A stretch of DNA of 64,000 bases from Pseudomonas wuhanensis (GCF_030687395.1 NZ_CP117430.1:248001-312000), one strand, 5' to 3'; positions 1 through 9,417 are shown, counted from the first letter of the stretch. The notes: generated from the sequence alone by a model not told the origin. Made by a program: numbers and translations.

Positions 1-445
1 GCAGCAGTTGCGGAACATCCTGCAACCGAATCCACGGCTGGTTATTCCAGTGCAGCAAACTCAATGACATCTCCGGCCAGTTCAGCAAACTCAGGATCGG
101 GCGCTCTGTTGAGGTGGGTTGCTGGGCGTCTCTGAGGGCTGGCACGACATCGTGGGTCAGCCATTCGCGCAGGCCTCGGTATTCGGGGCAGTAGTGGTAG
201 ATCAGTAACGCGTAGACGCCGGATTCGCTGATCAGCAGTGTGTTCTCTACTGTGCCGTGGATGAGCATTCGCACGGACTGGTGTTGGTCGGGGTCGAGTT
301 TTCGTAACGCTCGTTCGTCGAGGAAAAGCCTTAGCAATCGGCCGAGGTCGCGGGCGCTGAACCAGGGCTGGTTTTCCAGGAGGCGGGCGTGGAGGTGGAG
401 TTTGTGGCGGGTGAAGATGTGGGGGATTAGATAGTTTTCGTCCAT
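1..445 (-). CDS. BRO-N domain protein (partial, runs off the left edge)
   Basis: The reading frame is open from an ATG at 443-445 to the window edge (148 codons, no stop), so the C-terminus is missing. It resembles BRO/antirepressor-type N-terminal domains, which are DNA-binding modules found in phage antirepressors and in stand-alone bacterial genes. I see two related blocks: residues about 24-110, containing NQPWFSARDLGRLL and then LLISESGVYALLIYH, and a second start of the same kind, NQPWIRLQDVPQLL, at the truncated end. The protein therefore probably carries tandem BRO-N units. No phage genes lie nearby, so it looks like a chromosomal family member. Target and function are unknown. The upstream 200 bases form a possible structured leader, listed separately. 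Confidence 0.75.
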   Translation of the reverse strand, partial: MDENYLIPHIFTRHKLHLHARLLENQPWFSARDLGRLLRLFLDERALRKLDPDQHQSVRMLIHGTVENTLLISESGVYALLIYHYCPEYRGLREWLTHDVVPALRDAQQPTSTERPILSLLNWPEMSLSLLHWNNQPWIRLQDVPQLL

Positions 446-670
446 GGTGCAGTTCTCGGGATCAAATGAAGAAAACTGCCTCTGATCGTCGCCAAACGAA
501 AAAGGTGGCAGCCATGCGCGGGTTGGCGAACCGGTGACGCCCGAAAACCGGCAGACCCGAAGGTCTCCCACGCATAGCCGCCATAATTCGAGATGGGAAC
601 AAATTCCTCGGTCGAATGTGGTCGCGGTGCGTCGGGGTCTTCCAGGTCGCCAAACCCAGAGCTGAACATT
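446..670 (-). promoter_or_regulatory. Possible structured 5' leader of the BRO-N gene
   Basis: This is non-coding sequence read on the minus strand towards the BRO-N start. It contains a five-pair stem capped by a UUCG tetraloop (553-566), then a CCGGT/ACCGG stem, then an overlapping GGTT-CGCC-AACC mini-hairpin. Short open frames here lack family resemblance. A conserved leader is inferred from the clustered hairpins; no known RNA family is claimed. Confidence 0.35.
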
Positions 671-730
671 CAGCTGGGGATGAGCATAGAAACTGGAGGC
701 CTTACGACGCAATCGGACGGCGGTGGTGTT

Positions 731-803
731 CTTTGTAGGAAGTTGCTGGGATGTTTGCGGGGCTTAAGATCAAAAGATCGCAGCCTTCGGCAGCTCCTAC
801 AGA
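731..803. repeat. REPIN-like inverted repeat
   Basis: Imperfect inverted arms (GTAGGAAGTTGC on the left, GCAGCTCCTAC on the right) surround a short spacer. A related element lies at 22360-22495. Together with the next repeat and the leader it accounts for most of the 483-base gene-free stretch 446-928. Confidence 0.5.
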
Positions 804-813
804 AAACATTGAA

Positions 814-926
814 TGATCGTTCCCACGCTCTGCGTGGGAATGCATCCCGTGACGCTCTGCGTCACATCTGGAGCGGAACGCGGAGCGTCCCTGGCGGCAT
901 TCCCACGCAGAGCGCGGGAATGATCA
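814..926. repeat. 110-bp palindromic repeat, copy 1
   Basis: The outer arms GATCGTTCCCACGCTCTGCG and their near-complement at 902-926 enclose an inner inverted pair (GACGCTCTGCGTC and GGAGCGTCC). A second copy lies at 37446-37553. It ends three bases from the ubiK stop codon, so it could act as a 3' stem-loop for ubiK. Confidence 0.75.
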
Positions 927-928
927 GC

Positions 929-1195
929 TTACTCGGCGTCAGCAGGTGGGTTGAGCTTCGCTTCAAGCTCCGCCACTTTCGCTTCAAGGCTCTCCAACCG
1001 AGCCCGGGTCCGTGCCAGTACGACCATCTGGCTATCAAACTCTTCCCGGCTCACCAGGTCCAGCTTGCTGAAGCCGCTCTGCAACAGAGCCTTGAACTGG
1101 CTTTCGATTTCGCTTTTCGGCAGTGGGGTGTCGCCGCTGAAGAGGCGGGAGGCGGTGCCGCTCAGGGCGTCGAGGAAGTCTTTGGGCGCGAGCAT
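929..1195 (-). CDS. ubiK: Ubiquinone biosynthesis accessory factor UbiK
   Basis: This 88-residue protein of the BMFP/YqiC (UbiK) family is thought to help organise the lipid-linked ubiquinone biosynthesis enzymes, with UbiJ in enterobacteria. The N-terminal half (LAPKDFLDALSG) is amphipathic. Residues about 50-80 (FDSQMVVLARTRARLESLEAKVAELEAKL) form a clear coiled coil, as expected for this trimeric family. I chose the ATG at 1193-1195, preceded by an AGGA-type ribosome site, over a longer frame to 1285 whose extra 30 residues do not resemble the family. It is divergent from glnK. Confidence 0.85.
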   Translation of the reverse strand: MLAPKDFLDALSGTASRLFSGDTPLPKSEIESQFKALLQSGFSKLDLVSREEFDSQMVVLARTRARLESLEAKVAELEAKLNPPADAE

Positions 1196-1268
1196 GGGAA
1201 ATGTTCCTGTCAACAATGGCGGGCAGTGTACCACGCAGTGTCTATAGTCAATCTCGGCGGCAACGGAT

Positions 1269-1283
1269 GCACGCTTTTCGCGC
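1269..1283 (+). promoter_or_regulatory. Candidate NtrC site 1 (weaker)
   Basis: GCAC-N7-GCGC differs by one base from the NtrC-type dyad GCAC-N7-GTGC. Its centre is 33 bp (about three helical turns) upstream of the stronger site at 1302-1316. Both sit upstream of the sigma54-like promoter at 1392, the arrangement expected of an enhancer. Confidence 0.5.
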
Positions 1284-1301
1284 ATGTGGATGGGCGGCTG
1301 C

Positions 1302-1316
1302 GCACTGTTGTTGTGC
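1302..1316 (+). promoter_or_regulatory. Candidate NtrC site 2 (strong)
   Basis: GCAC-TGTTGTT-GTGC is a complete match to the core NtrC dyad, with TGC/GTA flanks extending the symmetry. It is centred about 110 bp upstream of the start point predicted from the sigma54 promoter, where NtrC enhancers usually lie. Confidence 0.6.
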
Positions 1317-1370
1317 GTAACCGTTGCGTCAATCGGCTGGAACGGCCTGCGGTAGCGGCCAAGGGCTTGA

Positions 1371-1952
<582 letters not shown>

Positions 1953-1987
1953 GCCGCCACAAACCCAACGCCCCAGGAGAAAACAAT

Positions 1988-3325
1988 ATGACTCTGCGTA
2001 AAATCGCAGGGCTAGGAGCCCTGTTGTCCCTCGTAATGCCCGGCCTGGCCATGGCGGCAGACGAAGTGGCGGCCCCAGTCCTCAATTCCGGCGATACCGC
2101 CTGGATGATGACCTCGACAGCCCTTGTGCTGTTCATGACCATTCCCGGTCTCGCGCTGTTCTACGGCGGCATGGTTCGCTCGAAAAACATTCTTTCCGTG
2201 ATGATGCAGTGCTTCGCCATTACCGGTCTGATCAGCATTCTGTGGGTCATTTATGGCTACAGCATTGCGTTCGACACCACCGGCATGGAGCAGGGCGTCG
2301 TCAACTTCAACTCGTTCTTTGGCGGCATGGGCAAGGCGTTCCTCGCCGGTGTCACGCCTTCGAGCCTGACCGGTCCCGCGGCGCTGTTCCCCGAGGCGGT
2401 CTTCATTACCTTCCAGATGACTTTCGCCATCATCACCCCAGCGTTGATCGTCGGTGCTTTCGCCGAGCGGATGAAGTTCTCCGCCATGCTGATCTTCATG
2501 GGCATCTGGTTCACCCTGGTTTACGCACCGATTGCGCACATGGTCTGGTCCGGCAACGGCGGCCTGATGTGGGACTGGGGCGTGCTCGACTTCGCCGGCG
2601 GCACCGTGGTGCACATCAACGCCGGTGTGGCCGGTCTGATTGCCTGCCTGGTATTGGGCAAGCGTAAAGGCTTCCCGACCACCCCGATGGCCCCACACAA
2701 CCTCGGCTACACCTTGATGGGCGCCGCGATGCTGTGGATTGGCTGGTTCGGCTTCAACGCCGGTTCCGCTGCCGCCGCTAACGGCACTGCCGGCATGGCG
2801 ATGCTGGTCACCCAGATCGCCACCGCTGCTGCGGCGCTGGGCTGGATGTTTGCCGAGTGGATCACCCACGGCAAACCAAGCGCACTGGGTATCGCGTCGG
2901 GTGTTGTGGCCGGTCTGGTTGCAATCACTCCGGCGGCAGGCACCGTGGGCCCGATGGGCGCTCTGGTGATCGGTTTGGCGGCGGGCGTGGTGTGCTTCTT
3001 CTGCGCAACCACCCTGAAACGCAAACTCGGTTATGACGACTCCCTGGATGCCTTCGGCGTGCATGGCATCGGCGGTATCCTCGGTGCGATCCTGACCGGT
3101 GTGTTCGCGGCACCGGCCCTCGGTGGCTTCGGTACCGTCACCGACATTGGTGCACAAGTCTGGATTCAGTGCAAAGGCGTGGGCTTCACGGTGATCTACA
3201 CCGCGATCGTCACGTTCATCATCCTCAAGGTCCTGGACGCTGTCATGGGGCTGCGTGTGACCGAGGAAGAAGAAGCTGTCGGCATCGATCTGGCGCTTCA
3301 CAACGAACGCGGCTACAACTTGTAA
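1988..3325 (+). CDS. amtB: Ammonium transporter AmtB
   Basis: A 445-residue Amt/Rh-family channel for ammonium. Residues 1-23 form a signal peptide (ending GLAMAADE), followed by a first transmembrane segment at about 37-58 (MMTSTALVLFMTIPGLALFYGG) and roughly ten more. The family motif DFAGGTVVHINAG, with the pore histidine, is near residue 205, and GVHGIGG, with the second pore histidine, is near 357. The C-terminal cytoplasmic tail, the GlnK contact region, is present. The ribosome site CAGGAGA lies just before the ATG. It follows glnK and ends at a strong terminator. Confidence 0.97.
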   Translation: MTLRKIAGLGALLSLVMPGLAMAADEVAAPVLNSGDTAWMMTSTALVLFMTIPGLALFYGGMVRSKNILSVMMQCFAITGLISILWVIYGYSIAFDTTGMEQGVVNFNSFFGGMGKAFLAGVTPSSLTGPAALFPEAVFITFQMTFAIITPALIVGAFAERMKFSAMLIFMGIWFTLVYAPIAHMVWSGNGGLMWDWGVLDFAGGTVVHINAGVAGLIACLVLGKRKGFPTTPMAPHNLGYTLMGAAMLWIGWFGFNAGSAAAANGTAGMAMLVTQIATAAAALGWMFAEWITHGKPSALGIASGVVAGLVAITPAAGTVGPMGALVIGLAAGVVCFFCATTLKRKLGYDDSLDAFGVHGIGGILGAILTGVFAAPALGGFGTVTDIGAQVWIQCKGVGFTVIYTAIVTFIILKVLDAVMGLRVTEEEEAVGIDLALHNERGYNL

Positions 3326-3340
3326 GCACGCGCATGAAAA

Positions 3341-3369
3341 ATTTGCCCGGCTTGCCGGGCATTTTTTTG
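3341..3369 (+). terminator. Intrinsic terminator of glnK-amtB
   Basis: GCCCGG-CTTG-CCGGGC stem (3345-3360) followed by ATTTTTTT, 20 bp after the amtB stop. Confidence 0.9.
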
Positions 3370-3485
3370 TCCGGGATTTGTCAGTGAAGGAAGGGCTGAA
3401 AGGTTTTTTCTTACACGTTCGGTCGCGTTTACGACGGGCGTTTTTCTGCGGCCAATGGCTTACACGATTGAAGGATTATTAGGGC

Positions 3486-3514
3486 CTTTGTTTTTTTCCA
3501 GAGCGCGCTAGAAT
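3486..3514 (+). promoter_or_regulatory. Candidate sigma70 promoter of the yjbQ-type gene
   Basis: The -10 box TAGAAT (3509-3514) is good, but the -35 box 17 bp upstream (CTTTGT) is poor. It lies about 26 bp before the start codon. Confidence 0.35.
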
Positions 3515-3539
3515 GCGCCCCGAACGTGCGGAGAACTGT

Positions 3540-3965
3540 ATGTGGCAACAGACTCTGATTACCCTGCGAGCACGGCCCCGAGGCTTTCATCTGGTAACGG
3601 ACGAATTACTCGCCGGCTTGCCTGAACTCAAGGCGTGTCGAGTCGGTCTGTTGCATTTGTGGCTACAGCATACCTCGGCGTCGTTGACCATCAACGAGAA
3701 CGCCGATCCGGCGGTACGTCGCGACTTCGAACGATTTTTCAATCGTCTGATCCCACAAGGAACAGACGGCTATGAGCATAACGACGAAGGCCTGGACGAC
3801 CTCCCGGCGCACTTCAAGGCCAGCGTACTTGGCTGTCAGCTCAGTTTGCCGATCTCGGCAGGCCGACTGGCGTTGGGGACCTGGCAAGGTGTTTATCTGG
3901 GCGAGCACCGTGATCACGGCGGTGCCCGTAAAGTCCTCGCCACCGTGCACGGTGAAGGGGCATGA
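3540..3965 (+). CDS. YjbQ / UPF0047 family protein
   Basis: This 141-residue protein belongs to the YjbQ family (UPF0047), which some databases describe as a secondary thiamine-phosphate synthase because members can complement thiE mutants weakly. The physiological role is unsettled. Family features are the central HTSASLTINENADP block (residues about 44-57), which carries the conserved histidine, and the C-terminal LGTWQGVYLGEHRDHGGARKV, which carries the metal-binding-type histidines. The ATG at 3540 was chosen because the family starts at MWQQ and the nine extra upstream codons overlap the -10 region. It is probably monocistronic or cotranscribed with sutA. Confidence 0.88.
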   Translation: MWQQTLITLRARPRGFHLVTDELLAGLPELKACRVGLLHLWLQHTSASLTINENADPAVRRDFERFFNRLIPQGTDGYEHNDEGLDDLPAHFKASVLGCQLSLPISAGRLALGTWQGVYLGEHRDHGGARKVLATVHGEGA

Positions 3966-4069
3966 AAACCGCTGGTTACCAGCGGTGGTTGATTTTTTTC
4001 CGGCAGCCGTCGACAGACGGCAAAGCTGGGCTATAACTAATCTGCTTTTCGCAAGTCATGAGGTAGAAC

Positions 4070-4393
4070 ATGAGCGACGATGATCTGGAAAACGACGACC
4101 TCGAAGTAGGCGACGAAGACGAAACCGAAGAAGGCCTGGAAGCGGCGGCAGAAGACGTCGCTGAAGATGACGGCGGTGATACGCCCGTTCCGACTGCCAA
4201 AGGCAAGGCCAAGGCTGCGGTGTCGGTCGATGAGCTGCCGAGCGTCGAAGCCAAGAACAAGGAACGCGACGCCCTGGCCAAGGCCATGGAAGAGTTTCTG
4301 GCACGGGGCGGCAAGGTGCAGGAAGTGGAGGCCAATGTGGTCGCCGATCCTCCCAAGAAGCCTGATAACAAGTACGGCAGCCGGCCTATCTAA
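4070..4393 (+). CDS. sutA: Transcriptional regulator SutA
   Basis: This 107-residue, very acidic protein matches SutA, a Pseudomonas RNA-polymerase-binding factor that supports gene expression during slow growth. Residues 1-45 are dominated by Asp/Glu and look disordered. A central basic helix at about 55-82 (VEAKNKERDALAKAMEEFLARGG) is the likely polymerase-contact region. The C-terminal tail is KPDNKYGSRPI. Family length and architecture agree. It lies about 100 bp downstream of the YjbQ gene and has its own terminator. Confidence 0.88.
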   Translation: MSDDDLENDDLEVGDEDETEEGLEAAAEDVAEDDGGDTPVPTAKGKAKAAVSVDELPSVEAKNKERDALAKAMEEFLARGGKVQEVEANVVADPPKKPDNKYGSRPI

Positions 4394-4417
4394 GCGCCTG
4401 CTTCTTGCTTGCTGAAC

Positions 4418-4443
4418 AAGCCCGCCGTCGCTGCGGGCTTTTT
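4418..4443 (+). terminator. Intrinsic terminator of sutA
   Basis: AAGCCCGC and GCGGGCTT arms around a 7-base loop, followed by TTT, 24 bp after the sutA stop. Confidence 0.85.
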
Positions 4444-4477
4444 CATGGGCGCATAAATTCAAAGTCCGCCCTGATCC

Positions 4478-4585
4478 CTGTGGGAGCGGGCTTGCCCGCG
4501 ATGGGGGCGTCACATTCGAAATTGATGTCGCCTGACACGCCGCTATCGCGGGCAAGTCGAATCGTCGCACCGCCGCTCCCACAGG
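4478..4585. repeat. REPIN (class 1)
   Basis: The left arm TGTGGGAGCGGGCTTGCCCG pairs with a right arm that ends CGCTCCCACAGG. The right arm is interrupted by a short insertion (AATCGTCGCACC). It lies just downstream of the yigB stop. Confidence 0.85.
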
Positions 4586-4592
4586 TTATGTG

Positions 4593-5300
4593 TCAGGCGG
4601 AAGCCGAATTCCACCGCGCCAACAACCCCGGCAATTCCTTCAGGCTACGAATCTCGGCATCCGGCGCCTTCTCGGCTTCCCACACCTTGCCTGCCGGGTT
4701 AAACCAGATTGCCCGCAACCCCGCCTGCTGGGCACCGGCAATGTCATCGCCAGGATGATCGCCGATATGCACCGCTGTTTCGGCGGTTGCGCCGCCACGC
4801 TGCAGTGCTTCATGAAACAGTCGCGCATCGGGCTTGGCGATACCGATGTCTTCGGCGCACAGGGCAAACTTGAAGTAGTCCGCCAGCCCCAGCCGACGCA
4901 CATCGGCATTGCCGTTGGTAACCACGCCTAAGGCGTAATGCTTGGCCAGCGTCTCCAGCGTCGGCTCAACTTCAGGAAACACTTCGATCTGATGCCGCGC
5001 ATGCAGAAACACTTCGAAACCCTGATCGGCCAAGTCGCAAGCTACGGTATATCCGTAACCGGCTTCTTCCAGCGCATGGAACAACACCCGCCGCCGCAGG
5101 GCGCTGATGCGGTGCTTGAGGCTCGGTTCGTTGCTCAATACCCGCTCGCGAATCGACCACAAATGCTCCACCGGCACCGCGCCCAGGCTCGGCGCATGCT
5201 CGGTCAGCCATTCACGCAATATGGCTTCGGCGCTGGCGATCACTGGTGCGGTGTTCCACAGGGTGTCGTCGAGGTCGAAGGTGATCAATTGGATGGTCAT
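4593..5300 (-). CDS. yigB: HAD-family phosphatase (YigB-like)
   Basis: A 235-residue haloacid-dehalogenase-type hydrolase. Motif I is [11 protein letters not shown] (nucleophile Asp9, acid/base Asp11). Motif II is near VVTNGNADV (about 122). Motif III/IV is IAKPDARLF followed by [17 protein letters not shown] (about 155-200). The position after xerC matches the xerC-yigB order of enterobacteria, where YigB dephosphorylates a riboflavin-pathway intermediate as well as other phosphates. The substrate here is inferred from that context only. Its ATG overlaps the xerC stop (ATGA), so translation is probably coupled. It is the last gene of the lptM-lysA-dapF operon. Confidence 0.85.
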   Translation of the reverse strand: MTIQLITFDLDDTLWNTAPVIASAEAILREWLTEHAPSLGAVPVEHLWSIRERVLSNEPSLKHRISALRRRVLFHALEEAGYGYTVACDLADQGFEVFLHARHQIEVFPEVEPTLETLAKHYALGVVTNGNADVRRLGLADYFKFALCAEDIGIAKPDARLFHEALQRGGATAETAVHIGDHPGDDIAGAQQAGLRAIWFNPAGKVWEAEKAPDAEIRSLKELPGLLARWNSASA

Positions 5301-6196
5301 GAATCATCGCCTTTAATGCGTTTGGCCCGTGGATGGGCACTGTCGTAGACCGTCGCCAGGTGCTGGAAGTCCAGGTGGGTGTAGATCTGGGTGGTCTTGA
5401 TGTCCGAGTGGCCGAGCAGTTCCTGTACCGCCCGCAAGTCCTGGGAGGACTCCAGCAAATGGCTGGCGAAGGAGTGTCGCAACATATGTGGGTGCAGGTT
5501 CTGCCCTAGTTCGCGCTCGCCGGCGGCCTTGACCCGTACCTGAATCGCCCGAGGGCCGAGGCGCCGGCCTTGCTGGCTGACAAACACCGCGTCGTCCGCC
5601 GGGTTGGTCATGGCTCGTAGCGGCAGCCACAACTCCAGCGCTTCGCGAGCCTTTTTACCGACCGGCAACAGGCGGGTTTTACTGCCCTTACCTAGCACCT
5701 GAACCATACCGTCAGCCAGATCCAGCTGATCAAGATTGAGCCCCGTCAATTCAGAAAGCCGCAGGCCGGAGGAGTAGAACAGTTCCAGAATCGCCTGGTC
5801 CCGACGCGCCAGAAAATCATCCTCCACGGCGCCTTCAAGCAGTTGCAGCGCGCGGTCAGTGTCGAGGGTTTTCGGCAGGCGGCGCTCACCCTTGGGCGGT
5901 GCCAGGCCATTGGCCGGGTCGTGGTCGCACAGACCTTCGCGGTTCAGATAATGATAGAGCCCGCGCACTGCCGACAACAGCCGCGCCAGGCTGCGGGACG
6001 ATTGACCCTGGGAATGCAGGCGAGCGATCAGGCTGCGCAGGCGCTGGATGTCCAGCGCGGCCCAGCTGTCGATGTTCTGTTTGACGCACCAGCCCAGCAC
6101 TTTGTCGAGGTCGCGGCGGTAGGCGTACAGCGTGTGCGGCGACACCTGTCGCTCACTGCGCAGGTGTTCGCAGTAAGCGTCCAGTTGTCGTTCCAC
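5297..6196 (-). CDS. xerC: Site-specific tyrosine recombinase XerC
   Basis: A 299-residue recombinase that acts with XerD at dif to resolve chromosome dimers. The N-terminal core-binding SAM-like domain covers residues about 1-90 and the catalytic domain about 108-290. The catalytic set is complete: Arg146 (SSGLR), Lys170 (GKGSKTR), His237 and Arg240 ([10 protein letters not shown]), His263 ([10 protein letters not shown]) and nucleophile Tyr272 (IYTH). It is located between a DUF484 gene (2 bp upstream) and yigB (overlapping), as in many Gammaproteobacteria, and belongs to the DAP/lysine operon. Confidence 0.97.
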   Translation of the reverse strand: MERQLDAYCEHLRSERQVSPHTLYAYRRDLDKVLGWCVKQNIDSWAALDIQRLRSLIARLHSQGQSSRSLARLLSAVRGLYHYLNREGLCDHDPANGLAPPKGERRLPKTLDTDRALQLLEGAVEDDFLARRDQAILELFYSSGLRLSELTGLNLDQLDLADGMVQVLGKGSKTRLLPVGKKAREALELWLPLRAMTNPADDAVFVSQQGRRLGPRAIQVRVKAAGERELGQNLHPHMLRHSFASHLLESSQDLRAVQELLGHSDIKTTQIYTHLDFQHLATVYDSAHPRAKRIKGDDS

Positions 6197-6198
6197 GA

Positions 6199-6924
6199 TC
6201 AGCGTACCGAGCGCAGGGAGTTATTGACCCGTGGCAGCACGCGGCCCATGACTTCGGCGATGTAACTCAAAAACAGCGTGCCCACCGAGCTCTTGTAGTG
6301 CTGCGGATCGCGGCTGGCGATGGCCAGAACACCATGGATGCCCTGGTAGCTGATGGCGACGACGGCGGTGGAGCCGATCTGCTTGCGCTGTTCTTCGCCG
6401 AACAGGAAGTCCAGTTCGTGTTCCCGCAGGCTGCCGCTGACGCTTTTATCTTCCGAGAGCAAGCCGCCGATGGCCGTTTGCGCGTCGGCATGCGTCACCC
6501 AGCGGCCTACCGGCATCGGGTTGTCGCCCAGCAGGATCAGGCTGACGAAGGGCACCTGGAAATCCTGGCGAAGACTGTCTTCAACGCTGATCACCACATC
6601 TTCCAGGCTGGTGGCGTCCATCAGCGTGAGGATCAGGCGGCGGGTCTTGTCGAAGAGTCGATCGTTGTCCCGGGCCACGTCCATCAAATGCGAGAGGCGA
6701 TGACGCAACTCGATGTTGCGGTCGCGCAGAATCGTCATCTGGCGTTCGACCAGCGAAATGGTGTCGCCGCGCTGGTGCGGAATGCGCAGGGCCGGGAGCA
6801 GTTCTTCATGCTCGATGAAGAAATCCGGATGAGCCTCCAGGTACGCGGCAATCGCCGCCGCCTCAAGGCTTTCGGAAGGGGATTCGTCGGGCTGTAGGGC
6901 GGGAACCTGGGGCTTGTCGGTCAT
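6199..6924 (-). CDS. DUF484 family protein
   Basis: A 241-residue protein of the DUF484 family, which is almost always found between dapF and xerC. Residues about 25-50 ([26 protein letters not shown]) are the family hallmark. A heptad-rich helix at about 55-80 ([21 protein letters not shown]) leads into a GAF-like domain at about 90-230. The biochemical role is not known; a sensor-like or XerC-associated function is only suggested by the context. It is separated from xerC by two bases and from dapF by 13. Confidence 0.88.
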   Translation of the reverse strand: MTDKPQVPALQPDESPSESLEAAAIAAYLEAHPDFFIEHEELLPALRIPHQRGDTISLVERQMTILRDRNIELRHRLSHLMDVARDNDRLFDKTRRLILTLMDATSLEDVVISVEDSLRQDFQVPFVSLILLGDNPMPVGRWVTHADAQTAIGGLLSEDKSVSGSLREHELDFLFGEEQRKQIGSTAVVAISYQGIHGVLAIASRDPQHYKSSVGTLFLSYIAEVMGRVLPRVNNSLRSVR

Positions 6925-6937
6925 GGATTTGGCTCAC

Positions 6938-7768
6938 TCAAAGACGCACTTGTCCTTCGTATACGCGCACTGCCGGGCCGGTCATCATGACCGGTTGGCC
7001 AGGGCCTGCCCATTCAATGGACAGACGCCCGCCGGGCAGGTCGATCAATAGCGGCGAATCCATCCACCCCTGGCTGATCGCAGCCACTGCAGCTGCGCAA
7101 GCGCCGGTACCGCAGGCCTGGGTTTCTCCGGCGCCACGTTCCCAGACGCGCAACTGCGCGCGGTTCCGGTCGATGACCTGGAGAAAACCGACATTGACCC
7201 GTGCCGGGAAGCGCGGGTGATGTTCGATTTTCGGCCCCAGTTCATGCACCGGTGCTTTGTTGATGTCGCTGACCCGCAACACGGCATGGGGGTTGCCCAT
7301 GGACACCGCAGCCAGTTCGACCATGGTGCCGTCGACGTCGACCTGATAGCTCAGGGCCTGGCTCGGCGCTTCGAACGGAATCTCGGCCGGGACCAGGCGT
7401 GGGGCGCCCATGTTGACGCTGATCTGGCCATCGTTGCGCACGTCCAGTTCGATGATGCCGCTTTTAGTCTCGACGCGAATCTGCCGCTTGGCGGTCAGGC
7501 GCTTGTCGAGCACGAAGCGGGCGAAGCAGCGCGCACCGTTGCCGCACTGTTCCACCTCGGAGCCGTCGGCGTTGAAGATCCGATAGCGGAAATCCACATC
7601 CGGGTTGCTGGGCGCCTCGACGATCAGCAACTGGTCGAACCCGATGCCGGTGTGCCGATCGCCCCACTGCTTGGCATGCTTGGGCAGGATGTGCGCGTGC
7701 TGGCTGACCAGGTCGAGAACCATGAAGTCGTTGCCCAGGCCGTGCATCTTGGTAAAACGCAGCAGCAT
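6938..7768 (-). CDS. dapF: Diaminopimelate epimerase
   Basis: A 276-residue cytoplasmic enzyme that converts LL-diaminopimelate to the meso form, supplying lysine and peptidoglycan. The two catalytic cysteines are visible: Cys75 in EQCGNGARC and Cys219 in [11 protein letters not shown]. The start was set at [15 protein letters not shown] (ATG 7766-7768), the family N-terminus, not at an upstream ATG that lies inside lysA. It follows lysA with a 4-bp gap and precedes DUF484. Confidence 0.97.
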   Translation of the reverse strand: MLLRFTKMHGLGNDFMVLDLVSQHAHILPKHAKQWGDRHTGIGFDQLLIVEAPSNPDVDFRYRIFNADGSEVEQCGNGARCFARFVLDKRLTAKRQIRVETKSGIIELDVRNDGQISVNMGAPRLVPAEIPFEAPSQALSYQVDVDGTMVELAAVSMGNPHAVLRVSDINKAPVHELGPKIEHHPRFPARVNVGFLQVIDRNRAQLRVWERGAGETQACGTGACAAAVAAISQGWMDSPLLIDLPGGRLSIEWAGPGQPVMMTGPAVRVYEGQVRL

Positions 7769-7772
7769 GGGT

Positions 7773-9020
7773 TTACTCCGGCAGCAGGCTTTCGCCAGCA
7801 AACAACTCGGCTACCGTCTCACGGCGACGCACTTCAAATGCCTGATCACCGTCCACCAACACTTCAGCGGCACGGCCGCGGGTGTTGTAGTTGGAACTCA
7901 TGACAAACCCATAGGCACCGGCCGAATGCACGGCCAGCAGGTCGCCTTCTTCCAGCGCCAGTTGACGATCCTTGGCCAGGAAGTCACCGGTTTCGCAGAT
8001 CGGGCCGACGATGTCGTAGGCGCGAGCGGCGCTGTTACGCGGGCGCACGGCGGTGACGTCCATCCAGGCTTGATACAGCGCCGGGCGGATCAGGTCGTTC
8101 ATGGCCGCGTCGACGATGGCGAAGTCTTTGTGTTCGGTGTGCTTGAGGTACTCGACCTGGGTCAGTAGTACGCCGGCGTTGGCGACGACGAAACGACCCG
8201 GCTCGAACACCAGCGCCAGGTCACGACCGTCGAGACGCTCGCGCACGGCCTTGATGTAGTCGGCAGCCAATGGCGGCTCTTCATCGCGATAACGCACGCC
8301 CAAACCACCACCGAGATCGATGTGGCGCAGGTAGATGCCGCAATCGCCGAGGCGGTCGACCAGGCCCAGCAGGCGGTCGAGGGCGTCGATGAATGGCGGC
8401 AGGGTGGTCAGTTGCGAACCGATGTGGCAATCGACGCCGACGACTTCCAGGTTAGGCAGTTGCGCGGCGCGGATGTACACGTCTTCGGCGTCGGCGATGG
8501 CGATGCCGAACTTGTTCTCTTTGAGACCGGTGGAGATGTACGGGTGAGTGCCGGCATCGACGTCCGGGTTGACGCGCAGCGAGATCGGCGCGCGAACGCC
8601 CAGCTCGGCGGCCACCACTTGCAGGCGTTCGAGCTCATCGGTGGACTCGACGTTGAAGCAGTGCACGCCGACTTCCAGGGCGCGACGCATGTCGTCACGG
8701 GTCTTGCCGACACCGGAGAACACGATCTTGTCGGCGCTGCCGCCAGCGGCCAGTACGCGCTCCAGCTCGCCACGGGAAACGATGTCGAAACCGGCGCCAA
8801 TACGCGCCAGGACATTCAGTACACCCAGGTTGGAGTTGGCCTTGACCGCAAAACAGACCAGGTGAGGCGTGCCGGCCAGCGCATCGGCGTAAGCCAGGTA
8901 TTGGGCTTCGATGTGGGCACGGGAGTAGACGTAGGTCGGTGTACCAAAGCGTTCGGCGATGGCGGACAGGGCAACACCTTCCGCGAACAGCTCACCGTCA
9001 CGGTAGTTAAAAGCGTCCAT
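7773..9020 (-). CDS. lysA: Diaminopimelate decarboxylase
   Basis: A 415-residue PLP enzyme of the alanine-racemase-fold decarboxylases that makes lysine from meso-diaminopimelate. The PLP lysine is Lys60 in [14 protein letters not shown] (about 198) and the glycine-rich DLGGGLG phosphate-binding loop (about 240) are present. The C-terminal CETGDF (about 344) gives the second-subunit active-site Cys. The length is typical. It stands directly after lptM and before dapF, a lysine/cell-wall operon. Confidence 0.97.
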   Translation of the reverse strand: MDAFNYRDGELFAEGVALSAIAERFGTPTYVYSRAHIEAQYLAYADALAGTPHLVCFAVKANSNLGVLNVLARIGAGFDIVSRGELERVLAAGGSADKIVFSGVGKTRDDMRRALEVGVHCFNVESTDELERLQVVAAELGVRAPISLRVNPDVDAGTHPYISTGLKENKFGIAIADAEDVYIRAAQLPNLEVVGVDCHIGSQLTTLPPFIDALDRLLGLVDRLGDCGIYLRHIDLGGGLGVRYRDEEPPLAADYIKAVRERLDGRDLALVFEPGRFVVANAGVLLTQVEYLKHTEHKDFAIVDAAMNDLIRPALYQAWMDVTAVRPRNSAARAYDIVGPICETGDFLAKDRQLALEEGDLLAVHSAGAYGFVMSSNYNTRGRAAEVLVDGDQAFEVRRRETVAELFAGESLLPE

Positions 9021-9029
9021 AGCGTTCCC

Positions 9030-9203
9030 TTAGTAGACGTCGTGCTTGTGTGCTTTGGAGGCAGGCTGCTGTTGCGAGGACTTGGCCTGCTCGGCAGGAT
9101 CCTGGTTCTCATCAGGCAGGTACAGCGGGCCTTTTTGACCACAGGCCGACACCAGGCAGGCAACCGCGACGAGCGCAGCAAGGGAAGAGATCAGGCGCTT
9201 CAT
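9030..9203 (-). CDS. lptM: LPS translocon maturation lipoprotein LptM (YifL)
   Basis: This 57-residue lipoprotein precursor has an N-terminal signal ending in a lipobox with Cys21 (LVSAC), followed by the family motif GQKGPLYLP and a disordered, Gln/Lys-rich tail. This matches LptM/YifL, recently shown to help the LptD-LptE outer-membrane translocon mature. It is encoded immediately upstream of lysA, the conserved location. Start ATG 9201-9203. Confidence 0.9.
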   Translation of the reverse strand: MKRLISSLAALVAVACLVSACGQKGPLYLPDENQDPAEQAKSSQQQPASKAHKHDVY

Positions 9204-9237
9204 GGCGAAATCCTTGAAAATGCATTAATTGCGCCGG

Positions 9238-9266
9238 AGTATACCGGCCACCCGGCAGCTTGCCTA
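9238..9266 (-). promoter_or_regulatory. Candidate promoter of the lptM-lysA-dapF operon
   Basis: TATACT on the minus strand (9238-9243) is a good -10 box 35 bp before the lptM start. The -35 region (TAGGCA) is weak. The spacer 9204-9510 otherwise holds only a REPIN and the upstream region of cyaY. Confidence 0.4.
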
Positions 9267-9324
9267 TGCGACGGGGCTCCCGTCCAGCGGGGCTTGGCCT
9301 GATGTGCGTCGGTTTAATGCAATC

Positions 9325-9417
9325 CCTGTGGGAGCGGGCTTGCCCGCGAAGGCGTTGGTTCAGTCAGCAAAGATATTGAATGTACTGACCCCTTCGCGGG
9401 CAAGCCCGCTCCCACAG
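9325..9417. repeat. REPIN (class 1)
   Basis: Inverted arms TGTGGGAGCGGGCTTGCCCG and its complement, with a 50-base spacer, between the divergent lptM and cyaY. Confidence 0.9.

Noticed and set aside
2012..3301. Long minus-strand frame opposite amtB
   Set aside because: It is the antisense shadow of a clear amtB gene with high GC; its His/Gln/Gly-rich translation matches no family.
4478..4585. Repeated palindromes as a CRISPR array
   Set aside because: Each REPIN is an isolated inverted pair, not regularly spaced direct repeats, and there are no cas genes.
8322..9302. 326-codon plus-strand frame opposite lysA
   Set aside because: Antisense shadow; lysA has all motifs and the opposite frame has no domain or ribosome site.
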